This document shows positions 1-8,037 of a stretch of DNA of 35,151 nt, one piece after another (the stretch's first letter is position 1; each line of letters opens with the position of its first letter). Below the pieces are notes generated by a model that saw only the letters and a program-made list of their open reading frames with translations, ran no database searches and was not told the origin of the DNA. Position numbers and translations under genes: made by a program. This DNA comes from Alphaproteobacteria bacterium (lineage in GTDB: Bacteria; Pseudomonadota; Alphaproteobacteria; UBA6615), in contig JABJAG010000204.1 in NCBI GenBank assembly GCA_018666195.1, positions 1-35,151 on the forward strand. Reading direction: 5' to 3'.

Positions 1-220
1 CGCCTGCCCGGAGTATATCCGATCAGTCCGTCACGCCGCACCGATGGGAAACGGCATACGAGATATGCGCTGACATCCGAGGCTGCGTGCCCGCCTCGAA
101 GCCGACCTTCAGGCCGGAGTTGATGACAAAGTCGTCAATCTCGCTTGTGAAAGGTGTTCTGCGGTCAGCCTGCTGGACCGGGGCGCTGCCCGGCGCTGGG
201 GCCGTGGCCTGCGGCACCGG

Positions 221-466
221 CTAGCCATCTAAGCTCCAGCCGAAACCGGTACTGCTGTCGTGCATGGTGCCGTAGTCGTGCCCGGTCTTGGCATCCACAG
301 TATGGATCGTGCCATCAACTGTCTTGACGATGTTCACCGGCGTCAGGCTACCGCCAATGCGCACGCTCTGGCCTGCCAGATCTGCCGTGTCCACGATGCC
401 GCCGGCAGCGCCCGCGATCAGGATGCGGTGTCCGGACTGATCAATCCCGCGCGTGGCCTTGGTCAT
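221..466 (-). CDS. Small hypothetical protein (start could also be 481); the frame stays open past its TAG stop down to 23
   Basis: ORF track 221..481(-). An AGGA lies about 8 nt upstream of the internal ATG at 466. No recognised domain. Confidence 0.35.
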   Translation of the reverse strand: MTKATRGIDQSGHRILIAGAAGGIVDTADLAGQSVRIGGSLTPVNIVKTVDGTIHTVDAKTGHDYGTMHDSSTGFGWSLDG

Positions 467-584
467 GGACGTGGTCCTCATGATGTTGCGATCGCGATGC
501 TAACTTCATGTGCTCTGCTTGGCCATTGCGCCACACAGGCTTTCACCGCAAATTGCGCGTGAATTTGCAGCAGAGGGAAAAACC

Positions 585-1760
585 ATGTCGAACGCATCTG
601 AAGAACGCAGCGGCCCGCTTGTTGGCCTGAAGGTCGTGGAACTGGCCGGGATCGGGCCGGGGCCATTTGCCGCCATGTTGCTGGCAGATCTGGGTGCCGA
701 TGTGGTGCGGATCGACCGGCCGGCAGATGCCGGTCTGGGTGTGCCGCGCGGCTATGAGTTTGATCTCGCCAGCCGGTCGCGTCCCTCCGTGGCGGTGGAT
801 CTGAAACATCCCGACGGCGTGGAAACGGTGCTCAAGCTGGTCGAAAGTGCCGATGTGCTGATCGAGCCATTTCGCCCGGGCGTCACCGAGAAGCTCGGGC
901 TTGGCCCGGATGACTGCCTCGCCCGAAACCCGAAGCTGGTCTATGCGCGCATGACCGGGTTTGGCGGCACCGGCCCGCTGGCGAAAACCGCCGGCCACGA
1001 CATCAACTACTGCGCGCTTTCGGGTGCGCTGCATGCCATCGGCCCGGCAGAGAAGCCGGTGCCGGCCCTGAACCTTGTCGGGGATTACGGCGGCGGTGCG
1101 CTCTACCTTGCGTTCGGAATCATGTCTGCGATCTATGAGACCCAGCGCAGCGGTCTGGGTCAGGTGATCGATGCGGGCATGGTCGATGGTGCGGCCAGCC
1201 TGATGATCCCGATCTATGGCCTGCACGCGGCGGGGTATTTCACCGATCAGCGTGCGAGCAACATCCTCGATGGTGGTGCGCCTTTCTATGACGCCTTCGA
1301 ATGTTCCGACGGAAAGTTCGTTTCCATTGGCTCCATCGAAAAGAAGTTCTATGCGCTGTTGCTCGAAAAGCTCGGCCTGCAGGATGCCGATCTGCCCGAC
1401 CAGATGGACCGGTCGCGCTGGCCGGAACTGCGCGCGCGGTTCGCCGAGGTCATCAAGGGCAAGACCCGCGACGAATGGGTCGCGATTATGGAAGGCAGTG
1501 ATGTCTGCTTTGCTCCGGTGATGGCCATGAACGAAGCCCACACCCATCCGCACAATGTGGCGCGGGAAAACTTTGTCGAGGTGGCCGGCGTGACCCAGCC
1601 GGCCCCGGCGCCGAAATTCTCTCGTACCCCGGGGCGGATTCATTCGGCCCCGTCCAATCCGGGCGAGCACACCGACAGCGCACTGGAAGCCTGGGGCTTC
1701 GCCGCGGACGATATCGTGGCGCTGAAGAAAAGCGGTGCGGTGGGCCGTAAGGAAAGCTGA
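585..1760 (+). CDS. CaiB/BaiF family III CoA-transferase, alpha-methylacyl-CoA racemase-like
   Basis: [36 protein letters not shown] and [37 protein letters not shown] are typical of AMACR/CaiB proteins. ATG at 585 is preceded by a purine-rich cagaggg. Confidence 0.93.
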   Translation: MSNASEERSGPLVGLKVVELAGIGPGPFAAMLLADLGADVVRIDRPADAGLGVPRGYEFDLASRSRPSVAVDLKHPDGVETVLKLVESADVLIEPFRPGVTEKLGLGPDDCLARNPKLVYARMTGFGGTGPLAKTAGHDINYCALSGALHAIGPAEKPVPALNLVGDYGGGALYLAFGIMSAIYETQRSGLGQVIDAGMVDGAASLMIPIYGLHAAGYFTDQRASNILDGGAPFYDAFECSDGKFVSIGSIEKKFYALLLEKLGLQDADLPDQMDRSRWPELRARFAEVIKGKTRDEWVAIMEGSDVCFAPVMAMNEAHTHPHNVARENFVEVAGVTQPAPAPKFSRTPGRIHSAPSNPGEHTDSALEAWGFAADDIVALKKSGAVGRKES

Positions 1761-1780
1761 GAAAACACGCTTGAATCATC

Positions 1781-1862
1781 ATGCCCGCGCAGGCGGGCAT
1801 CCATAAACGCCGATGTTGATTGGGGTGCCGACGGAGATTGTGGGTTCCCGCCTGCGCGGGAA
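1781..1862. repeat. REPIN-like element: two palindromes whose cores are reverse complements of each other
   Basis: ATGCCCGC-GCAG-GCGGGCAT (1781-1800) and TTCCCGC-CTGC-GCGGGAA (1845-1862). The cores CCCGCGCAGGCGGG and CCCGCCTGCGCGGG are mutual reverse complements. Lies in an intergenic gap. Confidence 0.8.
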
Positions 1863-1920
1863 CGACGCTTGGCAAGAGACCCACACCGGGCGCGACCGAA
1901 GTGAGCGAGGATAGAAAACC

Positions 1921-2808
1921 ATGGCCACCGAAATTCCCTACAACCGCGAGCTGGAGTTCGAGTACGGCAAGGCCGACCAGATTACGCCGCTGATCCGCCG
2001 AGTGATCGCCCGCAACCCCAGCGCCTTCACCTTTCACGGCACCGGCACTTACATTATCGGCACGGGGCAGGTGGCCATCGTCGACCCCGGACCTGATCTG
2101 GCCGAGCATGTGGATGCGCTGCTCGATGCCATTCGTGGTGAGACGGTCAGCCATATTCTTGTGACCCACACCCACACCGATCACTCGCCCGCAGTGAAGG
2201 CGGTGCAGGCCGCCACCGGCGCGCCGAGCTATGCCTATGGCCCCCATGGCACTCGCCCCGAAGACGGCGCCAGCGAGGGTGGTGGGGACTATGATTTCAT
2301 GCCGGACCACATTGTCGGCGATGGCGATGTGGTGACGGGCATCGGCTGGTCGGTCGAGGCACTGCACACACCGGGCCATTGCTCGAACCATTTGTGTTTC
2401 GCACTGCAGGAAGAGGACACGCTGCTCTGCGGCGACCACGTGATGGGTTGGTCCACCAGCATCGTCTCACCGCCTGATGGCGACATGGCCGCCTATATGG
2501 CCTCGCTGCAAAAGGTCGGTGACTTCGGCGCAGGCCGCTACATCCCGACTCATGGCGCGCCCATCGAAGACCCGGCACCTTATGTGAAAGCCCTGCTGGC
2601 CCACCGCCACGAACGCGAAGATCAGATCCTCGCCGAGTTGGCGGGCGGCCCCGCAACCATCACCGAGATGGTCCCGCGCATGTACGCCGCCGTCGATCCG
2701 AAGCTCTACCCGGCCGCCGCCCGCAGCGTGCTGGCCCACCTGATCCACATGGTGGAGACGGGGCGGGTGAAGGCGGATGGGGAAGTGTATCGGTTGGCTA
2801 AAAGTTAG
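1921..2808 (+). CDS. MBL-fold metallo-hydrolase (LACTB2-like)
   Basis: THTHTDHSPA (HxHxDH), TPGHCSNHLCF, LLCGDHVMG, PTHGAP; C-terminal winged-helix-like region. Confidence 0.92.
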   Translation: MATEIPYNRELEFEYGKADQITPLIRRVIARNPSAFTFHGTGTYIIGTGQVAIVDPGPDLAEHVDALLDAIRGETVSHILVTHTHTDHSPAVKAVQAATGAPSYAYGPHGTRPEDGASEGGGDYDFMPDHIVGDGDVVTGIGWSVEALHTPGHCSNHLCFALQEEDTLLCGDHVMGWSTSIVSPPDGDMAAYMASLQKVGDFGAGRYIPTHGAPIEDPAPYVKALLAHRHEREDQILAELAGGPATITEMVPRMYAAVDPKLYPAAARSVLAHLIHMVETGRVKADGEVYRLAKS

Positions 2809-2829
2809 GCCGGCCAAGAACTAAGGAGC

Positions 2830-2961
2830 TTATTCTTGATCTTCCAACAGTCTCGTGCGTGGTGGTACGCGAGGCATGACCGGCAGAATCGCGGTCGGGA
2901 AAATCATGCCCGTCGAGATTAACTGAAGCAGGGTCAGGAGTGCGATCACCCGGCGGATCAT
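2830..2961 (-). CDS. Putative 43-aa single-TM or signal-peptide-like small protein directly downstream of the NUDIX gene
   Basis: MIRRVIALLTLLQLISTGMIFPTAILPVMPRVPPRTRLLEDQE. Its ATG is 2 nt after the NUDIX stop. Below the ORF-track size limit as a separate ORF. Confidence 0.4.
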   Translation of the reverse strand: MIRRVIALLTLLQLISTGMIFPTAILPVMPRVPPRTRLLEDQE

Positions 2962-2963
2962 GC

Positions 2964-3620
2964 TTATTCCGGTGTGATGTAATATCGCCCACGAACAAAC
3001 TTCGAGAGTGGGACGACCCGTTCGGGGTCTGGCTCGTGCGGTTGCGCGATCCAGCGTTCGAATTCGGCCAGCGCGATCCGGGTGATGCCGGCGATGTCGA
3101 GCGCACGGGTGTCGTCCAGCGAACGGAATTCTACGTCCAGCAATTCGCCGTCGCCGGTGCCGATCTCGCCGGTCAGGTCGGCGGCTTCGGCCACCAGGAA
3201 ACGCGCATCGAAGCGACGCGGCCGGCCGGGTGGTGTGATCGCACGGAAGAAATAATCGAGGGTGCCGAGATGTGGGCGGTAGCCGCCCGGTGCGTCCGTG
3301 TCTTCGGCCCCCAGCAACAATCCGGTTTCCTCGTAAGTCTCGCGCACGGCGGCGGCCGCGATGGCGCGCGCCCGGGTCGGGTTGGCGCCGCGTTGCAGCC
3401 GCGCATCCACATCCGCGGGCAGGGCGCTGGCGGGCTGCAGCGTGTTGTCGGCTCGGTCGACGCGCCCGCCGGGAAACACATAGGCGTGCGGCATGAACAC
3501 ATGTTTGCGGTGGCGCCGCCCCATCAGAACCTCGAGGGTCCCGCTGCGGCGGCGGCGCCAGAGCACCATGGTCGCGGCGTCGACGGGGCGCAGCGATTTC
3601 TTTCGGGTCGGCGGCGTCAC
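2964..3620 (-). CDS. NUDIX hydrolase
   Basis: AAVRETYEETGLLLG matches the NUDIX box. GTG start overlaps the NIPSNAP stop by 1 nt (TAGTGA). Confidence 0.88.
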   Translation of the reverse strand: MTPPTRKKSLRPVDAATMVLWRRRRSGTLEVLMGRRHRKHVFMPHAYVFPGGRVDRADNTLQPASALPADVDARLQRGANPTRARAIAAAAVRETYEETGLLLGAEDTDAPGGYRPHLGTLDYFFRAITPPGRPRRFDARFLVAEAADLTGEIGTGDGELLDVEFRSLDDTRALDIAGITRIALAEFERWIAQPHEPDPERVVPLSKFVRGRYYITPE

Positions 3621-4273
3621 TATTTGATCGGCGAGAACGACGTTGGCACCAGATAGCGGTTCTGCTGGTCGACGACCCGGTGACCATTGCCGGCCTGATA
3701 GATCTGCCAGCGCGGATCGGTGACCGCCTTCATCTGGCGTTCCTCGCGCTGAGCCTGACTGTCCCAGTACCAGAGATGCACCACCTGGTTGATCTTGCCG
3801 GTGATCGAGGAGAAGTAGCCGATCAGCTGCCAGCCGGCATCGTCGACAACCGGCTTGGCCAGCGCCTTGGTGACGGCAACATAGTTGGGCACCTGGGCGT
3901 ATTGAATGGTGTAGGTGCGCTCGTCGACGAAGCCCTTGGCGCTGCCATTTCCCATGAAGGAGAAGGGTTCGACCACGTCGGTGGCCTGCAGCAGGCGGTT
4001 CTGCTGGGAGACCAGCTTGTCGGAGCTGCCATTGCGATAGTCAGTCCATTCCGGGTCATTGTAGAGCGAAGCCCGGCAGTCCTGCCGCACCTGCGCGTTT
4101 TCCCATTTCCAGTAATGGACGACGGAATTGATGGCCCCGGTTTCGACGGTGAAATAGCCTGCCGGTTCGAAGCCGTGCTTGCGCTGCAGCGGCTGGCCGA
4201 CCTCTTCGACATTCTTCAGGAATGCCGGCATCTGGCCCGGCTGGATGGCGTAGGTGCGCGCGTCGACGATCAT
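3620..4273 (-). CDS. NIPSNAP family protein (two ferredoxin-like NIPSNAP repeats)
   Basis: MIVDARTYAIQPGQMPAFLKNVEEVG...INSVVHYWKWEN and VDERTYTIQYAQVPNYVAV...INQVVHLWYWDSQAQREERQMKAV. Confidence 0.9.
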   Translation of the reverse strand: MIVDARTYAIQPGQMPAFLKNVEEVGQPLQRKHGFEPAGYFTVETGAINSVVHYWKWENAQVRQDCRASLYNDPEWTDYRNGSSDKLVSQQNRLLQATDVVEPFSFMGNGSAKGFVDERTYTIQYAQVPNYVAVTKALAKPVVDDAGWQLIGYFSSITGKINQVVHLWYWDSQAQREERQMKAVTDPRWQIYQAGNGHRVVDQQNRYLVPTSFSPIK

Positions 4274-4403
4274 GGCGCTGTCTCCCCGTATGTTTTTGTT
4301 GTTCCGCGCGATGGTTTCGCCCGGCTTTGTATGTGTATCGTGACACGGCTTGATGTCGCGGGAAAGACAGGTCAGCAAAGACAGATGAAAGGGAATGCAA
4401 CCC

Positions 4404-5312
4404 ATGGAAGACGCCAATATTCTGCAGGTCATCGAGACCGGCGCGATTCTGGGCGAGAGCCCGGTCTGGTCGGTGGACGAACAGGTGCTCTACTGGATCG
4501 ATATCAAGGCGCCGGCGCTGCATCGCTATGATCCTGCCACCGGTAGGGATGAGGCCTGGCCGGTCTCTCAGGAAATCGGTTCGATCGTGCTGCGAAAGGG
4601 CGGCGGGCTGGTCGGTGGGCTGCGGGACGGGTTTGCGTATCTGACACCCGGCGTGGACCGGCTGGAGTGGATCGCAAACCCCGAACCCGATCATCCAGAA
4701 AGCCGTCTCAATGATGGTCGAGCGGACCGGCAAGGACGTTTCTGGGCCGGATCGATGCATGATCCCGAGGGACCGCCCGAAAGTTATTTCGAGCGAGAAC
4801 CAGTGGGCGCGTTCTATCGGCTGGATGGAGACGGGTCGATTCACCGCATGATCGACGGGGTTCTGGTCTCCAACGGGCTCTGCTGGTCGCCCGATGGCAC
4901 GCGTATGTATGCTGCGGATTCTCCCACACGTACGATACGTACATGGAATTATGACCCGGAAACCGGCGACATATCCCACGAAGAGGTTTTTGCCCGGCTT
5001 CCCGACGAACCGGGTCGTGGCACGCCTGATGGTGCGATTGTCGATGCCGAAGGAGGTCTGTGGGTCGCAGAATTCCGGGGTTCGCGGATCACCCGCTTCA
5101 ACCCCGATGGCACCGAGGATCGAATGGTCGCACTGCCTGTATCACGTCCCACCTGTCCCATGTTTGGCGGGCCGGACCTGCGTACACTCTATGTCACCTC
5201 GGCGAAGATCATGCTGTCGACCGACGAGCTTGCCCGAGAACCCCTGGCTGGCGCGCTGTTTGCGTTGGATGTCGGTGTTGCGGGGCTGCCCGAGGCTGCA
5301 TTTCCGGGCTAA
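4404..5312 (+). CDS. SMP-30/gluconolactonase/LRE family protein
   Basis: GAILGESPVWSVDEQVLYWIDIKAPALHRYDP, LNDGRADRQGRFWAGSMHD, SNGLCWSPDGTRMYAADS, PDGAIVDAEGGLWVAEF. Start may be 4395. Confidence 0.93.
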   Translation: MEDANILQVIETGAILGESPVWSVDEQVLYWIDIKAPALHRYDPATGRDEAWPVSQEIGSIVLRKGGGLVGGLRDGFAYLTPGVDRLEWIANPEPDHPESRLNDGRADRQGRFWAGSMHDPEGPPESYFEREPVGAFYRLDGDGSIHRMIDGVLVSNGLCWSPDGTRMYAADSPTRTIRTWNYDPETGDISHEEVFARLPDEPGRGTPDGAIVDAEGGLWVAEFRGSRITRFNPDGTEDRMVALPVSRPTCPMFGGPDLRTLYVTSAKIMLSTDELAREPLAGALFALDVGVAGLPEAAFPG

Positions 5313-5402
5313 ATAGACGTTCTCGGAATTGCCTTATTCCAGCCCTGCCGTCGCCCCGTTGGTCTCGCATCATACTTTTAGCCCTGTCAGGGAGGAGAGA
5401 CG

Positions 5403-5798
5403 ATGCGTGGACTTGCACTGGTAGCCTTACTTTTGGGTGGATTGCCCATCGCGACTTTTGTTGCGACGCTCGTCCTGAGTGATGGCGCGCCATTGCAGTC
5501 GCCATTCCACGTAACGTTTGCAGGGTCAGGGATGTCGGCTGTGGTGCACGTGACGCCGGACTTGAAGCCAGGGCAACCGGCGCAAAAAGCACATGCCGAC
5601 ATCCCCAACCCTATTGCAGCCTCACCGGCGTTGGCGTGGCAGCCGCCGGACCCATACCGGTTGGCCCGCCACCGGACCGATGCGGCCTGGGATCGTCTGG
5701 ATCGACTTGCAGCGGATGGCAATCGTGACGCTCTGATGTTTCGGACCTTGATGCAGTCAGCTGAATTCATCAGGCCGATGAAGGCCAGCAGCCCTTGA
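5403..5798 (+). CDS. Hypothetical protein with N-terminal signal peptide or anchor
   Basis: SD-like agggaggagag before ATG at 5403; hydrophobic N-terminus MRGLALVALLLGGLPIATFVATLVL. Confidence 0.6.
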   Translation: MRGLALVALLLGGLPIATFVATLVLSDGAPLQSPFHVTFAGSGMSAVVHVTPDLKPGQPAQKAHADIPNPIAASPALAWQPPDPYRLARHRTDAAWDRLDRLAADGNRDALMFRTLMQSAEFIRPMKASSP

Positions 5799-5881
5799 AA
5801 TTTACCGTTTCGGAACCAAATGCAGTGCATCGTCGGAGGCTCAATTGAGCTTCGGCCTGAAAATCATCGGGTGCCAGTCTA

Positions 5882-5964
5882 GGGCCCGGCAGGACCGCAA
5901 CGGTGCAGATAGTGCTGTGCTGGCGCGGCCCGTAACTCGCTCATCAAGGAGGAGTGACGGCATG
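5882..5964 (+). promoter_or_regulatory. Candidate ROSE-like RNA thermometer in the hsp20 5' UTR (core hairpin 5935-5955)
   Basis: ACTC-G-CTC (5935-5942) pairs with GAG-GAGT (5949-5955) over the SD, leaving G5939 bulged. UCGCU (5937-5941) opposite AGGA (5950-5953) matches the UYGCU/AGGA ROSE core. Upstream hairpins ACCG-CAA-CGGT and GGGCC/GGCCC. Confidence 0.6.
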
Positions 5965-6420
5965 AATCGCTTGTCTCCACTAAGAAACCCGCTGTTGCTC
6001 GGATTCGATGAATTCGAACGGACGCTGGAACGCATTACCAAAGCCTCTTCGGATGGCTATCCGCCCTACAATATCGAACGCACTGGTGAGACGCGTTTGC
6101 GGATCACCCTGGCCGTCGCCGGCTTTACCCGTGACGATCTGGACATCCAGCTTGAGGACAATCAGTTGACGGTCTCGGGTCAGCAGGCAGCGGAAGATGA
6201 TCGTGAGTATCTGCATCGTGGGATCGCGACGCGGATGTTCAGGCGCAGCTTTGTGCTGGCCGACGGGGTCGAAGTATCCGCCGCATCGTTGGACAATGGA
6301 TTGCTCAATATTGATGTCGTCCTGCCGCAGCCCGAACGCAATATCCGAAAGATCGAAATCGGTGGCGACACCGGCGAAGCGTCCGGGGTTACCGTCGATA
6401 CAAAAGGAGAGGTTCAGTGA
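5962..6420 (+). CDS. Hsp20/alpha-crystallin family small heat shock protein (IbpA-like)
   Basis: YPPYNIERTGETRLRITLAVAGFTRDDLDIQLEDNQLTVSGQ...YLHRGIATRMFRRSFVLADGVEV. Strong SD aaggagg. Confidence 0.95.
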   Translation: MNRLSPLRNPLLLGFDEFERTLERITKASSDGYPPYNIERTGETRLRITLAVAGFTRDDLDIQLEDNQLTVSGQQAAEDDREYLHRGIATRMFRRSFVLADGVEVSAASLDNGLLNIDVVLPQPERNIRKIEIGGDTGEASGVTVDTKGEVQ

Positions 6421-6641
6421 ACAACGAAACCCCTGAGAAGCTGATTGAGGAAATCTCGCCTGAGCAGTTTGCTGAGCTTGGTCTGGACCGTGTGGCCTAT
6501 GTGCGTCCCGCCGTGGTGGAGGGACAGAAGGTCTATGCCATTCACAGTGCTGATGGCAGTGAGATCGGCATGATGGCAGGTCGTGATGTGGCCTTTGCCG
6601 CAGTCAAGCAACATGACATGGAGCCCGTCAGCGTTCACTGA
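6417..6641 (+). CDS. DUF1150 family protein
   Basis: LIEEISPEQFAELGLDRVAYVRP...YAIHSADGSEIGMMAGRDVAFAAVKQHDMEPVSVH. GTGA overlap with hsp20, the usual alphaproteobacterial neighbour. Confidence 0.85.
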   Translation: MNNETPEKLIEEISPEQFAELGLDRVAYVRPAVVEGQKVYAIHSADGSEIGMMAGRDVAFAAVKQHDMEPVSVH

Positions 6642-6680
6642 GGGTTTGGCGTTTGTGTCGAATGATTGGGGTCCGGGACC

Positions 6681-7163
6681 CTAGCTCGCCGCTCGGAACT
6701 GATCGGGAGTTGAGTTGCCGGCTTCCACCAGCAACGCAAAGATCGCATCTGGGTTGTCTGAACCACGCAATTTTTCACAGAACGCCCGGTCGCGCAGGAT
6801 GCGGGACACCCGGGCCAGCGCTTTCAGGTGGTCCGCACCTGAACCTTCCGGCGCCAGGAGCAGGAAGACGAGATCGATGGGTTCGTCATCAATGGCGTCG
6901 AATTCGACGGGCTTCTCAAGCCGTACGAACAGGCCGTGCAGCCCTTTGAGTTTTGGCAACTTGCCATGCGGAATTGCCAGTCCTGAGCCCACGCCAGTGG
7001 AGCCCAGACGTTCGCGTTCCAACAGGATATCGAACACCTGCCGTGAATCCAGATCAAATGCGCTCGCCGCAGCTTTCGAGAGTTCCTGAAGGAGCTGCTT
7101 CTTGCTGGTGGCGCGCAGACTGGCGATCACCGCGTTGCGCTGGAGGATGTCTTCGATTTCCAT
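6681..7163 (-). CDS. ptsN: PTS IIA-like nitrogen regulatory protein PtsN
   Basis: LLERERLGSTGVGSGLAIPHGKLPKLKGLHGLFVRLEKPVEFDAIDDEPIDLVFLLLAPE; downstream of rpoN-hpf. Confidence 0.96.
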   Translation of the reverse strand: MEIEDILQRNAVIASLRATSKKQLLQELSKAAASAFDLDSRQVFDILLERERLGSTGVGSGLAIPHGKLPKLKGLHGLFVRLEKPVEFDAIDDEPIDLVFLLLAPEGSGADHLKALARVSRILRDRAFCEKLRGSDNPDAIFALLVEAGNSTPDQFRAAS

Positions 7164-7172
7164 GGGCGCCTG

Positions 7173-7757
7173 TCAGGCCTCGGTTTCCGGTGTGTCGATC
7201 CAGCCTATATTTCCGTCATTGCGGCGGTAGACCACGCTCAGACCGCTATGTTTGGCATTGCGGAACACAAAGGCGGATGTGTCTGCCAGATCAAGCCGCA
7301 TGACCGCTTCCGAAACCGTCAGGCTTTCAATGGTCGTCTGGTTTTCTGCAATGATGATGGGATTGTCGGGGGCCATAGTGCCGTCCGAAGTCTCGTCTTC
7401 TTCGTTCTGTGGCGCCAGAATATATTCCGGTGCATTGGCAGGTGCGCTCTGCACGTCGCGATTGTGATGATCGCGCAGGCGTCGTTTGTTGCGCCGCAGG
7501 CGTTTTGCAAGATGGGCCAGCGCAACATCAAAGGCCGCATAGGCCTCATCCGCTTCTTCGTGGGCGCGGACGTGGATTCCGCGGCCGACATGCATGCTGA
7601 TCGTCGCGCGAATGCGGAAGCTTTCGCGAGATATGACAACGGTGGCGTCGATCGCGTCCGAGAAATACTTATCGGTTGTGGCTTCGATCGCATCCTCGAT
7701 ATGGAGGCGGAGCGCTTCACCCACGTCGATCTGTTGTCCTGTGACGGTAATCTGCAA
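7173..7757 (-). CDS. hpf: Ribosome hibernation promoting factor, long form
   Basis: MQITVTGQQIDVGEALRLHIEDAIEATTDKYF... plus C-terminal domain KPLTVSEAVMRLDL-like...FVFRNAKHSGLSVVYRRNDGNIGWI. Confidence 0.95.
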   Translation of the reverse strand: MQITVTGQQIDVGEALRLHIEDAIEATTDKYFSDAIDATVVISRESFRIRATISMHVGRGIHVRAHEEADEAYAAFDVALAHLAKRLRRNKRRLRDHHNRDVQSAPANAPEYILAPQNEEDETSDGTMAPDNPIIIAENQTTIESLTVSEAVMRLDLADTSAFVFRNAKHSGLSVVYRRNDGNIGWIDTPETEA

Positions 7758-8037
7758 GGTTCAAACCCACTTTGGTTGTTGAAACTGAGAGCGCCGGATT
7801 GGACCATCCGGGGCGTGGAACTGTCGTCGCTATGTCTGTCTGACCTCGTCCCGGACGAATTCCCGGGCCACCCATCCTTCTTTGATCGGTCTGTGGCGAC
7901 CATTCGTGGGGCGGTGATGTGGTGCGGCGCGGAACTTAGTCACGGCCCCAAGCCCTGTCAATACCGCGAAAACCCACATCTTTCAGATGGTGCGCGCGGC
8001 TGAAACTTCAAGGCGGGCGCGGGTTTGCAGGTCATAT

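Noticed and set aside
543-1670. 375-aa minus-strand ORF opposite the CoA-transferase
   Set aside because: Shadow ORF from GC-rich coding DNA; the plus-strand frame encodes a clear enzyme and the antisense product is Arg/His-rich with no recognisable motif.
1486-2439. 317-aa minus-strand ORF over the CoA-transferase/MBL junction
   Set aside because: Spans two real genes and translates the REP-like repeat (VVPAQAGTH...WMPACAGM), a known annotation artefact.
7248-8003. 251-aa plus-strand ORF opposite hpf
   Set aside because: Antisense to a clear long-form hpf and running into the intergenic region; no domain signal.
7758-8037. Sigma-54 promoter in the rpoN-hpf gap
   Set aside because: No convincing TGGCAC-N5-TTGCW match on the minus strand was found by eye.
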